Under the pieces are notes generated by a model that worked only from the letters and a program-made list of their open reading frames with translations, was not told where the DNA came from and ran no database searches. Shown piece after piece: positions 53,673 to 64,000 of a stretch of 64,000 bases of DNA. The stretch comes from Bacillota bacterium (GTDB lineage Bacteria; Bacillota; Limnochordia; Limnochordales; ZCTH02-B6): positions 62,001 through 126,000 of the forward strand of contig PKQS01000007.1 of the NCBI GenBank assembly GCA_017577945.1, in the 5' to 3' direction. Within the stretch, counting starts at the first letter, position 1. Every line of letters starts with the position of its first letter. The position numbers were made by a program, and so were the translations under genes.

Positions 53673-54146
53673 GTGTACACGATCTTGCTCGTCTGCACCG
53701 GCAACACGTGCCGCAGCCCCATGGCCCAGGCGCTGTTGCGCGAGATCTTGGCCCGGCGGGGCGTGGAAGCGCGGGTGCTCTCCGCGGGTATCGCGGCGTC
53801 GGCGGGCGGGAGCGCCTCGCCCGAGGCGGTGCAGGTCATGCAGGAGCACGGGTTGGACTTGTCGGGCCACTCGACGACGCCGCTGACGGTGGCGCTCATC
53901 GACGAAGCCGATGTGATTCTCACCATGTCGGAGCGCCATAAGGAAGCGGTGCGGGCCATGAAGCCGCAGGCTATCGAGAAGACGTTTTGTCTCACCGAGT
54001 TCGTCGGCGAGACGGGCGACGTGGAAGACCCCTTCGGCCGGGATGTCGAGGCGTACCGGAAAACTGCGGAGCTCCTGCGGGCGTTGCTGGAGAAAGCGGC
54101 GGACCGGCTGCCGCTTTCCGGGCAAGGAAATGGTGTGAACGCGTAG
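53673..54146 (+). CDS. ywlE: Low-molecular-weight protein (arginine) phosphatase YwlE-like
   Basis: LMW phosphatase of 157 residues. The P-loop near residue 8 is CTGNTCRSP, with the threonine after GN that in Bacillus YwlE gives specificity for phospho-arginine. The general-acid Asp lies in VEDPFGRD near residue 114, followed by YRKTAELL. YwlE removes arginine phosphorylation placed by McsB to mark proteins for ClpCP. GTG 53673 begins right at the conserved strand. Its place between sua5 and rpiB is the classical Bacillus order. Confidence 0.9.
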   Translation: MYTILLVCTGNTCRSPMAQALLREILARRGVEARVLSAGIAASAGGSASPEAVQVMQEHGLDLSGHSTTPLTVALIDEADVILTMSERHKEAVRAMKPQAIEKTFCLTEFVGETGDVEDPFGRDVEAYRKTAELLRALLEKAADRLPLSGQGNGVNA

Positions 54147-54210
54147 AATTTCGGGACAGGACCCCGGCGACGATATTGCGGCGGCGTCCTTTGTTTAAGG
54201 AGGTTTGCCC

Positions 54211-54684
54211 GTGCGTATCGCCATCGGCAGTGATCATGCCGGTTACCACCTGAAAGCCGAAATCGCCGCGGCGCTGCGGGAAGACGGCCACCAGGTGGAC
54301 GATTACGGCACCCACTCCACCGAGTCGTGCGATTATCCCGACTTTGCGCAAGTGGTCGCGGAAGCGGTCCGGGACGGCCGCTGCGACGTGGGCATCCTGG
54401 TCTGCGGCACCGGCATCGGCATGTCCATCGCCGCCAACAAGGTGCCGGGCGTGCGGGCGGCGCTTTGCGCGGAACCGTTCTCGGCCCGCATGGCGCGGGC
54501 GCACAACGACGCCAACGTCTTATGCCTCGGCGCCCGGGTCGTGGGCCCCGGCCTGGCACTGGAGACCGTGCGCGCCTTTTTGTCCGCGCAGTTCGAGGGC
54601 GGGCGCCATCAGCGCCGGGTGGAAAAAGTCATGGCCATGGAGCGCGCCGGGCGCAGGGAGGCGCCGTCCGGCGCGACGTCGTAG
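54211..54684 (+). CDS. rpiB: Ribose-5-phosphate isomerase B
   Basis: Enzyme of 157 residues that interconverts ribose-5-phosphate and ribulose-5-phosphate. The RpiB pattern is IAIGSDHAGYHLKAEIAAAL at the start, YPDFAQVVAEAV, LVCGTGIGMSIAANKVPGVR near residue 65 with the catalytic Cys, and AHNDANVLCLGARV. GTG 54211 lies 6 bp after AAGGAGG (54198-54204); TTG 54205 touches that site. The 3' end has ~20 extra Arg/Ala-rich residues. Confidence 0.94.
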   Translation: MRIAIGSDHAGYHLKAEIAAALREDGHQVDDYGTHSTESCDYPDFAQVVAEAVRDGRCDVGILVCGTGIGMSIAANKVPGVRAALCAEPFSARMARAHNDANVLCLGARVVGPGLALETVRAFLSAQFEGGRHQRRVEKVMAMERAGRREAPSGATS

Positions 54685-54702
54685 CAGTCTGGAGGGTTCC
54701 TG

Positions 54703-55344
54703 GTGGCTGAGAAAAAGGGCGCGGTGTACGTCATCGACCATCCGCTGGTTCAGCACAAGCTGACGATGCTGCGGGACGAGCGGACCGGACCGAAGGATTT
54801 TCGGGAACTGACCGAAGAGCTCAGCATGTTGATGGCCTACGAAGTGACGCGGGACATACCGACGGAGCCGGTGGAGGTCAAGACGCCGCTGGCCGTGACG
54901 ACGGGCGTGGCCATCTCGGGCAAGAAACTGGCCATCGTCGCCATCCTGCGCGCGGGGCTGGGCATGGTGCCCGGCATCCTGCGGCTCATTCCCGCCGCCA
55001 AAGTGGGCCATATCGGCGTGTACCGCGATCCCGAGACTCTGAAGCCCATCGAATATTTTTGCAAGTTGCCCACCGACATCGACGAGCGCGACGTAATCCT
55101 CGTCGATCCGATGCTGGCCACCGGCGGCTCGGCGGTGGCGGCCATCGACATCATCAAAAAGCGCGGCGCCACCAACATCAAGCTGATGGCGATGGTGGCC
55201 GCGCCGGAAGGCATCAAACGGCTGCACGAAGCGCATCCTGACGTGGCGTTGTTTGTGGCCGCGGTGGACGAACGGCTGAACGATCACGCCTATATCGTGC
55301 CGGGGCTGGGCGACGCAGGCGACCGGCTGTTCGGCACGCGGTGA
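54703..55344 (+). CDS. upp: Uracil phosphoribosyltransferase
   Basis: Salvage enzyme of 213 residues that makes UMP from uracil and PRPP. The signature [20 protein letters not shown] starts the protein, followed by [18 protein letters not shown], the PRPP loop [17 protein letters not shown] near residue 130, and [16 protein letters not shown] at the end. GTG 54703 lies 7 bp after GGAGGG. It is 18 bp downstream of rpiB and probably co-transcribed, as in Bacillus. Confidence 0.97.
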   Translation: MAEKKGAVYVIDHPLVQHKLTMLRDERTGPKDFRELTEELSMLMAYEVTRDIPTEPVEVKTPLAVTTGVAISGKKLAIVAILRAGLGMVPGILRLIPAAKVGHIGVYRDPETLKPIEYFCKLPTDIDERDVILVDPMLATGGSAVAAIDIIKKRGATNIKLMAMVAAPEGIKRLHEAHPDVALFVAAVDERLNDHAYIVPGLGDAGDRLFGTR

Positions 55345-55380
55345 AGGCGGCCGCGGCAGAGGAAGCGGGCTACCATTAAG

Positions 55381-56481
55381 GTGGGAAACACACTGGCGGT
55401 TTTCGATTTGTTTTTCATTGCCATCGTGGCGCTGGGGGCGACGTGGCTGTTGACGCCTTGGGTGCGCCGGCTGGCGTTCCGCGTCGGGTTGGTGGACAAG
55501 CCCGGGCCGCGGCGCCTGCATCAGCAGGCCATGGCCACGGGCGGCGGGTTGGCCATCTTTGGCGGGTTTTGGCTGGCGATGTTCGTCGTCCGGGGCTGGG
55601 ACGCGGACACGGCGGGCTTGTTCGCGGCGTCGCTGCTCATGGTCTTGCTGGGCGTCGTCGACGATTTCTTGGATTTGCGCCCCGGCGTGAAACTGGCCGG
55701 GCAGATCGCCGCGGCGACCGTCTTCGTGGCGCTTGGGCAGCGCATCGAGACGCTGAGCCTGCCGCTGGGCGGCGTCGTGGAGCTAGGCTGGCTCAGCGGC
55801 CCTGCGACCGTCTTTTGGCTGGTGGCGGTGACCAACGCCCTCAACATCATCGATGGGCTCGACGGCCTGGCGGCGGGCGTCGCCGGCATCGCGGCGGTGC
55901 CGCTGCTGGTCATGTGCGCGCAGCAGGGTGAATGGCCGGCCGCGCTGGCCGCGGCGGCGCTCCTCGGCAGCACCCTCGCGTTCTTGCGCTTCAACTTCAG
56001 CCCGGCCCAGCTGTTTATGGGCGATACGGGCGGCATGTTCCTGGGGTTCGTTCTGGGCGCTATCGTGGTCCAGGGCGTGCTGGGCAGCATGGCCCCGGTG
56101 GCGGCCAGCATTCCCGTGCTGGTGCTGGGTTTGCCGATTTTCGATACGGCGTGCGCCATCATTCGCCGGGCAGCTGCGGGCCGGCCCATCGCGCAGGCCG
56201 ACGACGGGCACCTCCATCACCGGCTGCTGCAGGCGGGCTTGAGCCAGCGGCAGGCGGTGCTGCGGCTTTATGGCGTCGGGGCGCTGCTGGCGGTCATCGG
56301 CTGGGCGCTGCTGCGGGCGACGCCGCTGCATGCTTTTCTAGTGGCCGGCGGCATCGCCGCAGCCGCGTTTCCGTGGGCTTGGCGGCTGGGCGTACTGACC
56401 TACGGGGAGCCCACGGCCGCCGTGGAGGCGCGGGTAAGGCAGCCCCTCCCGGGAGGGGGCCAGCGCAGCGAAAAGGCCTAA
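55381..56481 (+). CDS. Undecaprenyl-phosphate GlcNAc-1-phosphate transferase (TagO/WecA, MraY family)
   Basis: Integral membrane transferase of 366 residues with about ten helices that loads GlcNAc-1-phosphate onto undecaprenyl phosphate, the first lipid-linked step of teichoic or other surface glycans. MraY-superfamily motifs are KPGPRRLHQQAMATGGGLAI, LGVVDDFLDLRPGVKLAGQ, NALNIIDGLDGLAAGVA, LFMGDTGGMFLGFVLG and the HIHH-like DDGHLHHRLLQAGLSQRQAV. GTG 55381 has GAGGAAG about 14 bp upstream. It links functionally with the polysaccharide genes at the window start. TagO or WecA cannot be told apart here. Confidence 0.9.
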   Translation: MGNTLAVFDLFFIAIVALGATWLLTPWVRRLAFRVGLVDKPGPRRLHQQAMATGGGLAIFGGFWLAMFVVRGWDADTAGLFAASLLMVLLGVVDDFLDLRPGVKLAGQIAAATVFVALGQRIETLSLPLGGVVELGWLSGPATVFWLVAVTNALNIIDGLDGLAAGVAGIAAVPLLVMCAQQGEWPAALAAAALLGSTLAFLRFNFSPAQLFMGDTGGMFLGFVLGAIVVQGVLGSMAPVAASIPVLVLGLPIFDTACAIIRRAAAGRPIAQADDGHLHHRLLQAGLSQRQAVLRLYGVGALLAVIGWALLRATPLHAFLVAGGIAAAAFPWAWRLGVLTYGEPTAAVEARVRQPLPGGGQRSEKA

Positions 56482-56512
56482 CGACCGGCCGGAAAAGACC
56501 GGATGTCATGGA

Positions 56513-56541
56513 TTGCAAGTGACAAATGTCTACGGTATAAT
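56513..56541 (+). promoter_or_regulatory. Candidate sigma-A promoter of the atp operon
   Basis: TTGCAA (56513-56518), 17-bp spacer and a perfect TATAAT (56536-56541), about 60 bp upstream of the first operon gene. No terminator separates it from tagO. Confidence 0.68.
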
Positions 56542-56602
56542 ATGAGCCGTTGATTGCGGCGAAGGGAAGGGCTGCTTTGGCCGCGCCCGCCGGAGGTTCG
56601 TC

Positions 56603-56935
56603 GTGGGCTTTGGAGACTACGCCAAGTACGGCAGCCTGGGCATTTCGCTCGCCGTAACGACGGCTATTTACTTGTTTCTCGGGTACCGGGGCGGCCTGTG
56701 GCTCGACCAGCGCTTGGGCACCGAGCCGGTGTTCCTGTTGCTCGGCATCGTGCTGGGCATGGTGCTGAGCCTGGTTTCGTTCGCCAAGGAAATCCTTGCA
56801 CTGGCGCGCGACAGGCGCGGTATGCCGTCGCGTGAGGAGGACAACGGCGGCGGCTTTCGTGAAAAGGAGCACGTGCGCAAACTGGCGGGGGCCGGCCGGC
56901 CTGAGACGTCCAGGGGCAAGGAAGAGGGCGAATAG
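56603..56935 (+). CDS. atpZ: AtpZ/AtpI family protein
   Basis: Small membrane protein of 110 residues with two helices (about 10-28 and 42-62; LGISLAVTTAIYLFLGYRGG and VFLLLGIVLGMVLSLVSF) and a ~45-residue charged tail. This is the AtpZ pattern found before atpI in many operons; it is thought to assist AtpI in Mg2+/Ca2+ handling or rotor assembly. GTG 56603 follows GGAGG by 7 bp. Its stop overlaps the atpI start by one base. Confidence 0.78.
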   Translation: MGFGDYAKYGSLGISLAVTTAIYLFLGYRGGLWLDQRLGTEPVFLLLGIVLGMVLSLVSFAKEILALARDRRGMPSREEDNGGGFREKEHVRKLAGAGRPETSRGKEEGE

Positions 56936-57297
56936 TGGAGTATTCTCTGAGCCGAGTCTGGGCGATGCTGGCCATTGCGGCCGTCGCGGCGGCCATGGCG
57001 CTGGCGCTGGGGTTTCCGATGGCGGCGGCCGGGGTGGCGGCCGGAACGCCGGTGAGCATCGTCAATTACGTGATCATGTACCGGCTCCGGCACCGGCTCG
57101 AGCGTGACGGCGGCCAAGAGGAGGCCAAGCTCATCGCACAGCGCAGCGTGCTGCGCATGGCGTTGTCCGTTATCGCGCTTCTCTTGGCGTCGCGGTTTGG
57201 ACCGGAATTTCTGATTGGTGTGTTGATCGGCGTGGTGCTCGAAATTCTCTCGTATTTTAGGGATGTGGCGCGGCTATTCCTGGGCCGCGGGGAGTGA
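56935..57297 (+). CDS. atpI: ATP synthase subunit I
   Basis: Membrane protein of 120 residues with four helices (VWAMLAIAAVAAAMALALGF, VSIVNYVIMYRL and LRMALSVIALLLASRFGPEF are visible). It is the ATP-synthase-I type that chaperones c-ring assembly. GTG 56935 shares its first base with the atpZ stop (TAG at 56933-56935). It is followed after 6 bp by atpB. Confidence 0.82.
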   Translation: MEYSLSRVWAMLAIAAVAAAMALALGFPMAAAGVAAGTPVSIVNYVIMYRLRHRLERDGGQEEAKLIAQRSVLRMALSVIALLLASRFGPEFLIGVLIGVVLEILSYFRDVARLFLGRGE

Positions 57298-57303
57298 CGA
57301 GCG

Positions 57304-57996
57304 TTGGAACGAATCATCGAGAAACTGAGCCACATCATAGACAAGCTGGTCCGGCACGAGGTGTTGCAAATCGGGCCGGTCACCATCACGTCGACCGTCG
57401 TCAATACGTGGATTGTCATGGCGCTCTTGATGGTCGGTGTTTGGCTGCTGACGCGCGGCGGCTTCCGGGAAAAGCCCAAAGGTGCGCAGGCGTTGCTGGA
57501 AGTTTTGGTGGAATTCCTGTACAGTTTGATGGACCCTGCGCTGGGCAAGGAAGGCCGCCGTTATTTGTGGATTACCGGCAGCCTCTTCGTGTTCATCTTC
57601 GCGCTGAACATCTCCTGGTTCATTCCCGGCTTCATCCCGCCGACCACGGACATCATGGCGACCGCGGCCTTGGCCACGACAACCATTCTTCTCGTGCAGA
57701 TCATGGGCATCCGCGCCAAAGGCCTCCGCGGGTATTTGCACAACTTCACCGAGCCCGTCGCCATCATGCTGCCGATGAACGTCGTCGAAGAATTCGTCAA
57801 GCCGTTCTCGCTGGCCATCCGTTTGTTCGGCAACATGTTCGGCGAAAAGACGGTCGTGACCATCCTCGGCATTCTGGTGCCGTTGGTGCTGCCCGTCCCC
57901 ATTATGGCGTTGGGCCTGCTGATGGGCGGCATTCAGGCGTTTATTTTTACGCTGCTGTCGGTGACGTATCTGGCGACGCAGACCAAGGGTCACTAA
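57304..57996 (+). CDS. atpB: ATP synthase Fo subunit a
   Basis: Membrane subunit of 230 residues that forms the proton half-channels. The essential Arg lies in SLAIRLFGNMFGEK, and the LHNFTEPVAIMLPMNVVEEF and GLLMGGIQAFIFTLLSVTYL regions match subunit a. The N terminus faces outside. TTG 57304 lies about 10 bp after GGGGAG. The protein is of the bacterial length and lies in the standard position after atpI. Confidence 0.95.
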   Translation: MERIIEKLSHIIDKLVRHEVLQIGPVTITSTVVNTWIVMALLMVGVWLLTRGGFREKPKGAQALLEVLVEFLYSLMDPALGKEGRRYLWITGSLFVFIFALNISWFIPGFIPPTTDIMATAALATTTILLVQIMGIRAKGLRGYLHNFTEPVAIMLPMNVVEEFVKPFSLAIRLFGNMFGEKTVVTILGILVPLVLPVPIMALGLLMGGIQAFIFTLLSVTYLATQTKGH

Positions 57997-58098
57997 GTCG
58001 TCGCCGTGTCGCCGGCGCGGCGTGCATTATATAAGCGCTTTTCCAGTTTCGTGACACCCTCGTCACGGGCGCTGGGGGAAGGGAGGGAACCACGAAGA

Positions 58099-58317
58099 AT
58101 GTCCACGCTGTTTGCGGTGGCTCTGACGATCGCGCTGCCCGCGATGGCTTCGGCGCTGAGCCAGGCGCTGGCTACGGCCAAGGCCATGGAGTCCATGGCT
58201 CGCCAGCCGGAGGCTGCGGGCAACATGCGCACGGCCCTGATGACCGCCCTGGCGTTCATGGAGGCCCTGGTGCTGTTCGCCCTCGTCGTCGCCATCTTGA
58301 TGTGGGTGAAGGTCTGA
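58099..58317 (+). CDS. atpE: ATP synthase Fo subunit c
   Basis: Hairpin of two helices, 72 residues, that forms the rotor ring. The loop motif ARQPEAAG is intact, and the ion-carrying carboxylate is Glu55 in [13 protein letters not shown]. The usual Gly-rich motif of helix 1 is replaced by A15, A17, A19, S21, A23. Gln22 occupies the position of the Na+-ligand glutamine of Na+ rings, but the residue after Glu55 is Ala rather than Ser or Thr, so proton coupling is more likely. ATG 58099; 102 bp after atpB. Confidence 0.95.
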   Translation: MSTLFAVALTIALPAMASALSQALATAKAMESMARQPEAAGNMRTALMTALAFMEALVLFALVVAILMWVKV

Positions 58318-58394
58318 GCAGTAGCGGCGCAGGAACCCGTTCTACGGGCGAGGGTGTCGGTCTTGAGTGCGCGCGACGTTGAAGGCTGACGGGA

Positions 58395-58421
58395 GAGGAA
58401 CGGGGCTGGTCCCCGTTCCTC
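58395..58421 (+). promoter_or_regulatory. Strong intercistronic hairpin between atpE and atpF
   Basis: GAGGAACGGGG (58395-58405) pairs perfectly with CCCCGTTCCTC (58411-58421), an 11-bp stem with a CTGGT loop. There is no T run, so it is more likely an mRNA-stabilising or processing element than a terminator. Confidence 0.6.
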
Positions 58422-58466
58422 GTCCGGATAGCCTTTTCGTCCGCCGGTCGAAGGAGGAACGCACGC

Positions 58467-59024
58467 ATGCTGCAGGCGGTACTGGCGCAAGCGCAGCCGC
58501 TCACCTTTGATTTTTGGACGTGGCTGTTCGAGTCCATCAACGTTCTTATCATCATGCTGTTCTTGTACAAGTTCCTGTGGCGGCCCCTGCAAAAGGTGAT
58601 GCACGAGCGGGAACAGTTCGTCGAGAACCAGCTCGAGCACGCCAAGGCGTCCAGGGCTGAAGCGGAACGCTTGCTGGAGCAGTACCAGGCCCGCATCCGC
58701 GAAGCGCAGCAGGAAGCCGAAACGATAATCAAGACCGCGACGGAAAAGGCGGAAGAAGCTGGGCAGCGCATTATCCGGGAAGCGGAGGCCGAGGCCCAGC
58801 GCACGCTGGAGCGCGCCAAGATCGAGATCGCCCGGGAGCGGGAGAAGGCGCTGGCGGCGATTCGCGAGGAAGTGACGGGTCTGGTCGTTCTCGCCACGGG
58901 GAAGCTCATCGGCAAGACGCTGACCGAAGAGGACCACAAGCGCCTCATCCAGCAATTCGTTGATGAAGTGGCGGCCGCGCGGGCCGACGCCTCGGGCGGC
59001 GCGAAGATGGGAGATGCCCAATGA
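58467..59024 (+). CDS. atpF: ATP synthase Fo subunit b
   Basis: Peripheral stalk subunit of 185 residues: N-terminal transmembrane helix (WLFESINVLIIMLFLYKFLW, residues 18-37) followed by a long charged coiled coil (QAEAERLLEQ-type repeats) to about residue 165. ATG 58467 follows AAGGAGG by 10 bp. ATGA overlap with atpH. Confidence 0.94.
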   Translation: MLQAVLAQAQPLTFDFWTWLFESINVLIIMLFLYKFLWRPLQKVMHEREQFVENQLEHAKASRAEAERLLEQYQARIREAQQEAETIIKTATEKAEEAGQRIIREAEAEAQRTLERAKIEIAREREKALAAIREEVTGLVVLATGKLIGKTLTEEDHKRLIQQFVDEVAAARADASGGAKMGDAQ

Positions 59025-59578
59025 TCAACCGCAAGGTGGCGAAACGGTACGCCAAAGCGTTGGGTGAGCTGGCCGCGGCGCGCCAGGCGCTAGACATCGT
59101 GCAGCGCGATCTGGAACGGGTCGTGAGCGCGATTCGCTCGGACGCGACGGTCAGCGCGCTGGTGGCGAGCCGGAATGTCTCCCGCGCGGCGAAAGAGGAG
59201 CTGCTGCTGAAACTCGCGGGCGATGACGCGGCGGATTTGACCAAGCACTTTTTGCGCCTCGTCGTGCAAAAGCGCCGCGAAGATCACTTGCCCGCGATGT
59301 TCGAAGCGTTCGTCGCCTACGCGGATCGGGTGCGGGGCGTCGTGGAGGTCGAGGTCACGACGGCCGTGCCTCTGGGCGACGAGGAAGCGAAACGACTGGC
59401 GGAAAGTTTGGTGGCTTTCACCGGCAACCAGGTCCGCCTGGTGCCCGTGGTGGAGCCGAAAATTTTGGGCGGCGTCGTGGCGCGAGTGGGCGACGTGGTG
59501 GTGGACGGCAGCGTCGCCACGCGGCTGAAACGGTTGAAGGAAACGCTGCAACGGACCCGACTTCAGCATGTGGGGTGA
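59021..59578 (+). CDS. atpH: ATP synthase F1 subunit delta
   Basis: Subunit of 185 residues that joins F1 to the peripheral stalk. The helical N-terminal domain (RKVAKRYAKALGELAAAR) and the C-terminal pattern VEVEVTTAVPLGDEEAKRLA and PKILGGVVARVGDVVVDGSV are family typical. ATG 59021 overlaps the atpF stop. It ends 6 bp before atpA. Confidence 0.94.
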   Translation: MINRKVAKRYAKALGELAAARQALDIVQRDLERVVSAIRSDATVSALVASRNVSRAAKEELLLKLAGDDAADLTKHFLRLVVQKRREDHLPAMFEAFVAYADRVRGVVEVEVTTAVPLGDEEAKRLAESLVAFTGNQVRLVPVVEPKILGGVVARVGDVVVDGSVATRLKRLKETLQRTRLQHVG

Positions 59579-61108
<1,530 letters not shown>

Positions 61109-61172
61109 GCCGGAGCAGCGACGCCGGCCCCAGCTGAAGGCGGGCCGGGTTGGACGAAGGTGGTGAACGACG

Positions 61173-62087
61173 TTGGCGGGACAATCGATGCGAGATATTA
61201 AGCGACGCATTAACAGCGTCAAGAACATCCAGCACATCACGAAGGCGATGGAGCTGGTCTCCGCCACCAAGCTCCGGCGTTCGCAGCAGAACGTGGAGCG
61301 GGCCCGGCCGTACGCTCAAAAGCTCCAAGAGGTGCTGGGGCGGCTGCTGGCGGCGAACCGGCCGGAGGACGGGCGCAAGCCGCAGCACCCGCTGCTGGTG
61401 GCACGGCCTATCGAGAAAGTTTGCTACGTGCTCGTGACGAGCGACCGGGGCCTGGCGGGCGCTTACAACGCGAACGTCATCCGGCTCGCGGAGCAGACGT
61501 TTGCGGCCGAGCAGCGGCCTTACAAGATTATCACCATCGGCCGCAAGGGCGCTGAATACTTCCTGCGCCGCCGGTACCCCATCTTCCGGGACTACGAAGG
61601 CATCGGCGACGAAGTGCATTACCACCAGGCGCAGCAGCTGGCCAACGAGCTGGTGGAGATGTTCACGTCGGGGGACGTGGACGAAGTCCGGTTCATCTAC
61701 ACGCGCTTTATCAGCACGGGCACGCAGCGTCCAAACGTGGCCGAGCTGCTGCCGCTGACGAAGCTGGCGTCCGAAGAGGGCGGCCAGCGGTTGGCGGGGG
61801 AGACGCCGGCGGAGGAACGCGAATACATTTACGAGCCTTCGCCCCAAGCCGTTCTGGGCTTGCTGCTGCCGCGCTACGTCGAGTGGATGGTTTTCACCAT
61901 GCTGTCGGAAGCCAAGGCCAGCGAGCACGCGGCGCGGATGCGCGCCATGCGCAGCGCGTCCGACAACGCCGGCGAGATGATCCGCACGCTGACGCTCTCG
62001 TTCAACCGGGCGCGGCAGGCGGCCATTACGAAAGAAATCGCGGAAATCGTGAGCGGCGCCGAGGCGTTGCAGGGCGCAGGCTGGTGA
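61173..62087 (+). CDS. atpG: ATP synthase F1 subunit gamma
   Basis: Central stalk subunit of 304 residues. Long N- and C-terminal helices frame the protein: RDIKRRINSVKNIQHITKAM near the start and EMIRTLTLSFNRARQAAITK then EIAEIVSGAEAL at the end. LVTSDRGLAGAYNANVIRLA matches the family. It is slightly longer than the usual ~290, with a charged loop near residue 215 (EGGQRLAGETPAEEREY). TTG 61173 follows GAAGGTGG. Confidence 0.95.
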   Translation: MAGQSMRDIKRRINSVKNIQHITKAMELVSATKLRRSQQNVERARPYAQKLQEVLGRLLAANRPEDGRKPQHPLLVARPIEKVCYVLVTSDRGLAGAYNANVIRLAEQTFAAEQRPYKIITIGRKGAEYFLRRRYPIFRDYEGIGDEVHYHQAQQLANELVEMFTSGDVDEVRFIYTRFISTGTQRPNVAELLPLTKLASEEGGQRLAGETPAEEREYIYEPSPQAVLGLLLPRYVEWMVFTMLSEAKASEHAARMRAMRSASDNAGEMIRTLTLSFNRARQAAITKEIAEIVSGAEALQGAGW

Positions 62088-63584
<1,497 letters not shown>

Positions 63585-63983
63585 GTGCTCCGGCTCGAAG
63601 TCGTCACGCCTTACCGCCAGGTGCTCAGCACGGAAGTGGAGTCGGTCATCCTGCCGACCACCGACGGGTATCTGGGCATCATGACCAACCATGCGCCGCT
63701 GGTGGCCGGGCTAAGCATCGGCGTGGTCTACTACGGCAAGGCGGGGAAGGAAAAGGAGCGCATGGCGGTGAGCGGCGGCTTCGTCGAGGTGTCGGACAAC
63801 AAGGTGACGATTTTGGCCGACACGGCGGAGCTGTCGGGAGAAATCGACGTGCTGCGGGCGAAAGAGGCCAAGCGGCGGGCCGAGCAGCGGCTGCGCCAGC
63901 GGCAGGCCAACATCGACTTCGTCCGGGCCGAGCTGGCGCTGCAGCGGGCCTTGGCTCGCCTGCGGGCCGCGGGCGTGGAGTAG
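63585..63983 (+). CDS. atpC: ATP synthase F1 subunit epsilon
   Basis: Subunit of 132 residues that inhibits ATP hydrolysis and links the rotor. The beta-sandwich (LRLEVVTPYRQVLSTEVESV, TTDGYLGIMTNHAPLVAGL) is followed by two C-terminal helices (EAKRRAEQRLRQRQANIDFV and RAELALQRALARLRAAG). GTG 63585 follows the atpD stop directly. The stop lies 17 bp before the window end, so the gene is complete and closes the operon. Confidence 0.95.
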   Translation: MLRLEVVTPYRQVLSTEVESVILPTTDGYLGIMTNHAPLVAGLSIGVVYYGKAGKEKERMAVSGGFVEVSDNKVTILADTAELSGEIDVLRAKEAKRRAEQRLRQRQANIDFVRAELALQRALARLRAAGVE

Positions 63984-64000
63984 CGGGACGGCTGTCCTCG

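Overview
The window reads as a chromosomal segment of a GC-rich, spore-forming member of the Bacillota (Firmicutes). The evidence is a classical CodY, a CotF-type coat protein, SpmA/SpmB, the cyclic-di-AMP receptor DarA, the arginine-phosphatase form of YwlE, a YqhQ-prfA-prmC-sua5-ywlE-rpiB-upp run, and Shine-Dalgarno sites of the AAGGAGG type with many GTG and TTG starts. An AsmA/TamB-like protein next to a SurA-like foldase raises the possibility of a diderm envelope, as reported for some deep Bacillota lineages such as Limnochordia; this placement is inference. I see no insertion sequence, prophage, CRISPR array or replication origin.

Layout. 1-3768: end of a surface-polysaccharide cluster (wecB, small DUF2283 protein, O-antigen-ligase-like protein, GT4 glycosyltransferase). 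3877-7225: universal stress protein overlapping a sirtuin, then a PAP2-GDPD fusion. 7280-11272: YigZ, and divergently a cobalamin-riboswitch-controlled BtuFCD importer. 11190-15643: aldehyde dehydrogenase, sugar-nucleotide epimerase, a small membrane protein and an Old Yellow Enzyme. 15654-19093: a ScfR/RamB-like regulator divergent from an orphan, degenerate 2-oxoacid:ferredoxin oxidoreductase-like protein, with a palindrome over the promoter. 19120-24096 (mostly minus strand): PrcB-like protein, TrmH methyltransferase, radical SAM protein, a decayed methyltransferase pseudogene, carboxylesterase, an unknown coiled-coil protein and a Fur-family regulator. 24220-26553: CopC and a CopD/YtkA-like/cytochrome c fusion. 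26856-29683: AsmA-like protein and SurA-like foldase.

29834-38436: YtvI-type permease, acetate kinase, DUF1015 protein, GuaB, CPBP protease, FolP-FolK fusion and DarA. 38804-42860: a six-hairpin glycosidase, a patatin, a D-amino-acid aminotransferase and a tiny membrane protein. 43017-45521: two spore-coat-like proteins and the spmA-spmB operon with a Gly-rich partner. 45701-46293: DUF983 protein and tRNA-Leu(CAG). An AT-rich non-coding island of about 650 bp then carries tandem promoters for codY, followed by hflX behind a promoter plus terminator leader. 49068-56481: a 50-residue Cys-rich protein, yqhQ, prfA, prmC, sua5, a zinc-ribbon protein, ywlE, rpiB, upp and tagO/wecA. 56603-63983: complete F1Fo ATP synthase operon (atpZ-atpI-atpB-E-F-H-A-G-D-C).

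How the genes fit together: wecB, the GTs, the epimerase and the TagO/WecA-like transferase are all parts of undecaprenyl-linked surface glycan synthesis. The Cop genes and ATP synthase serve respiration. CodY, DarA, HflX, GuaB and AckA connect GTP/c-di-AMP signalling, translation stress and overflow metabolism. Most genes are ordinary. The less usual items are the multi-domain fusions, the orphan KOR-like gene, the AsmA/SurA pair, the hflX leader and the Ala/Ser-substituted c subunit.
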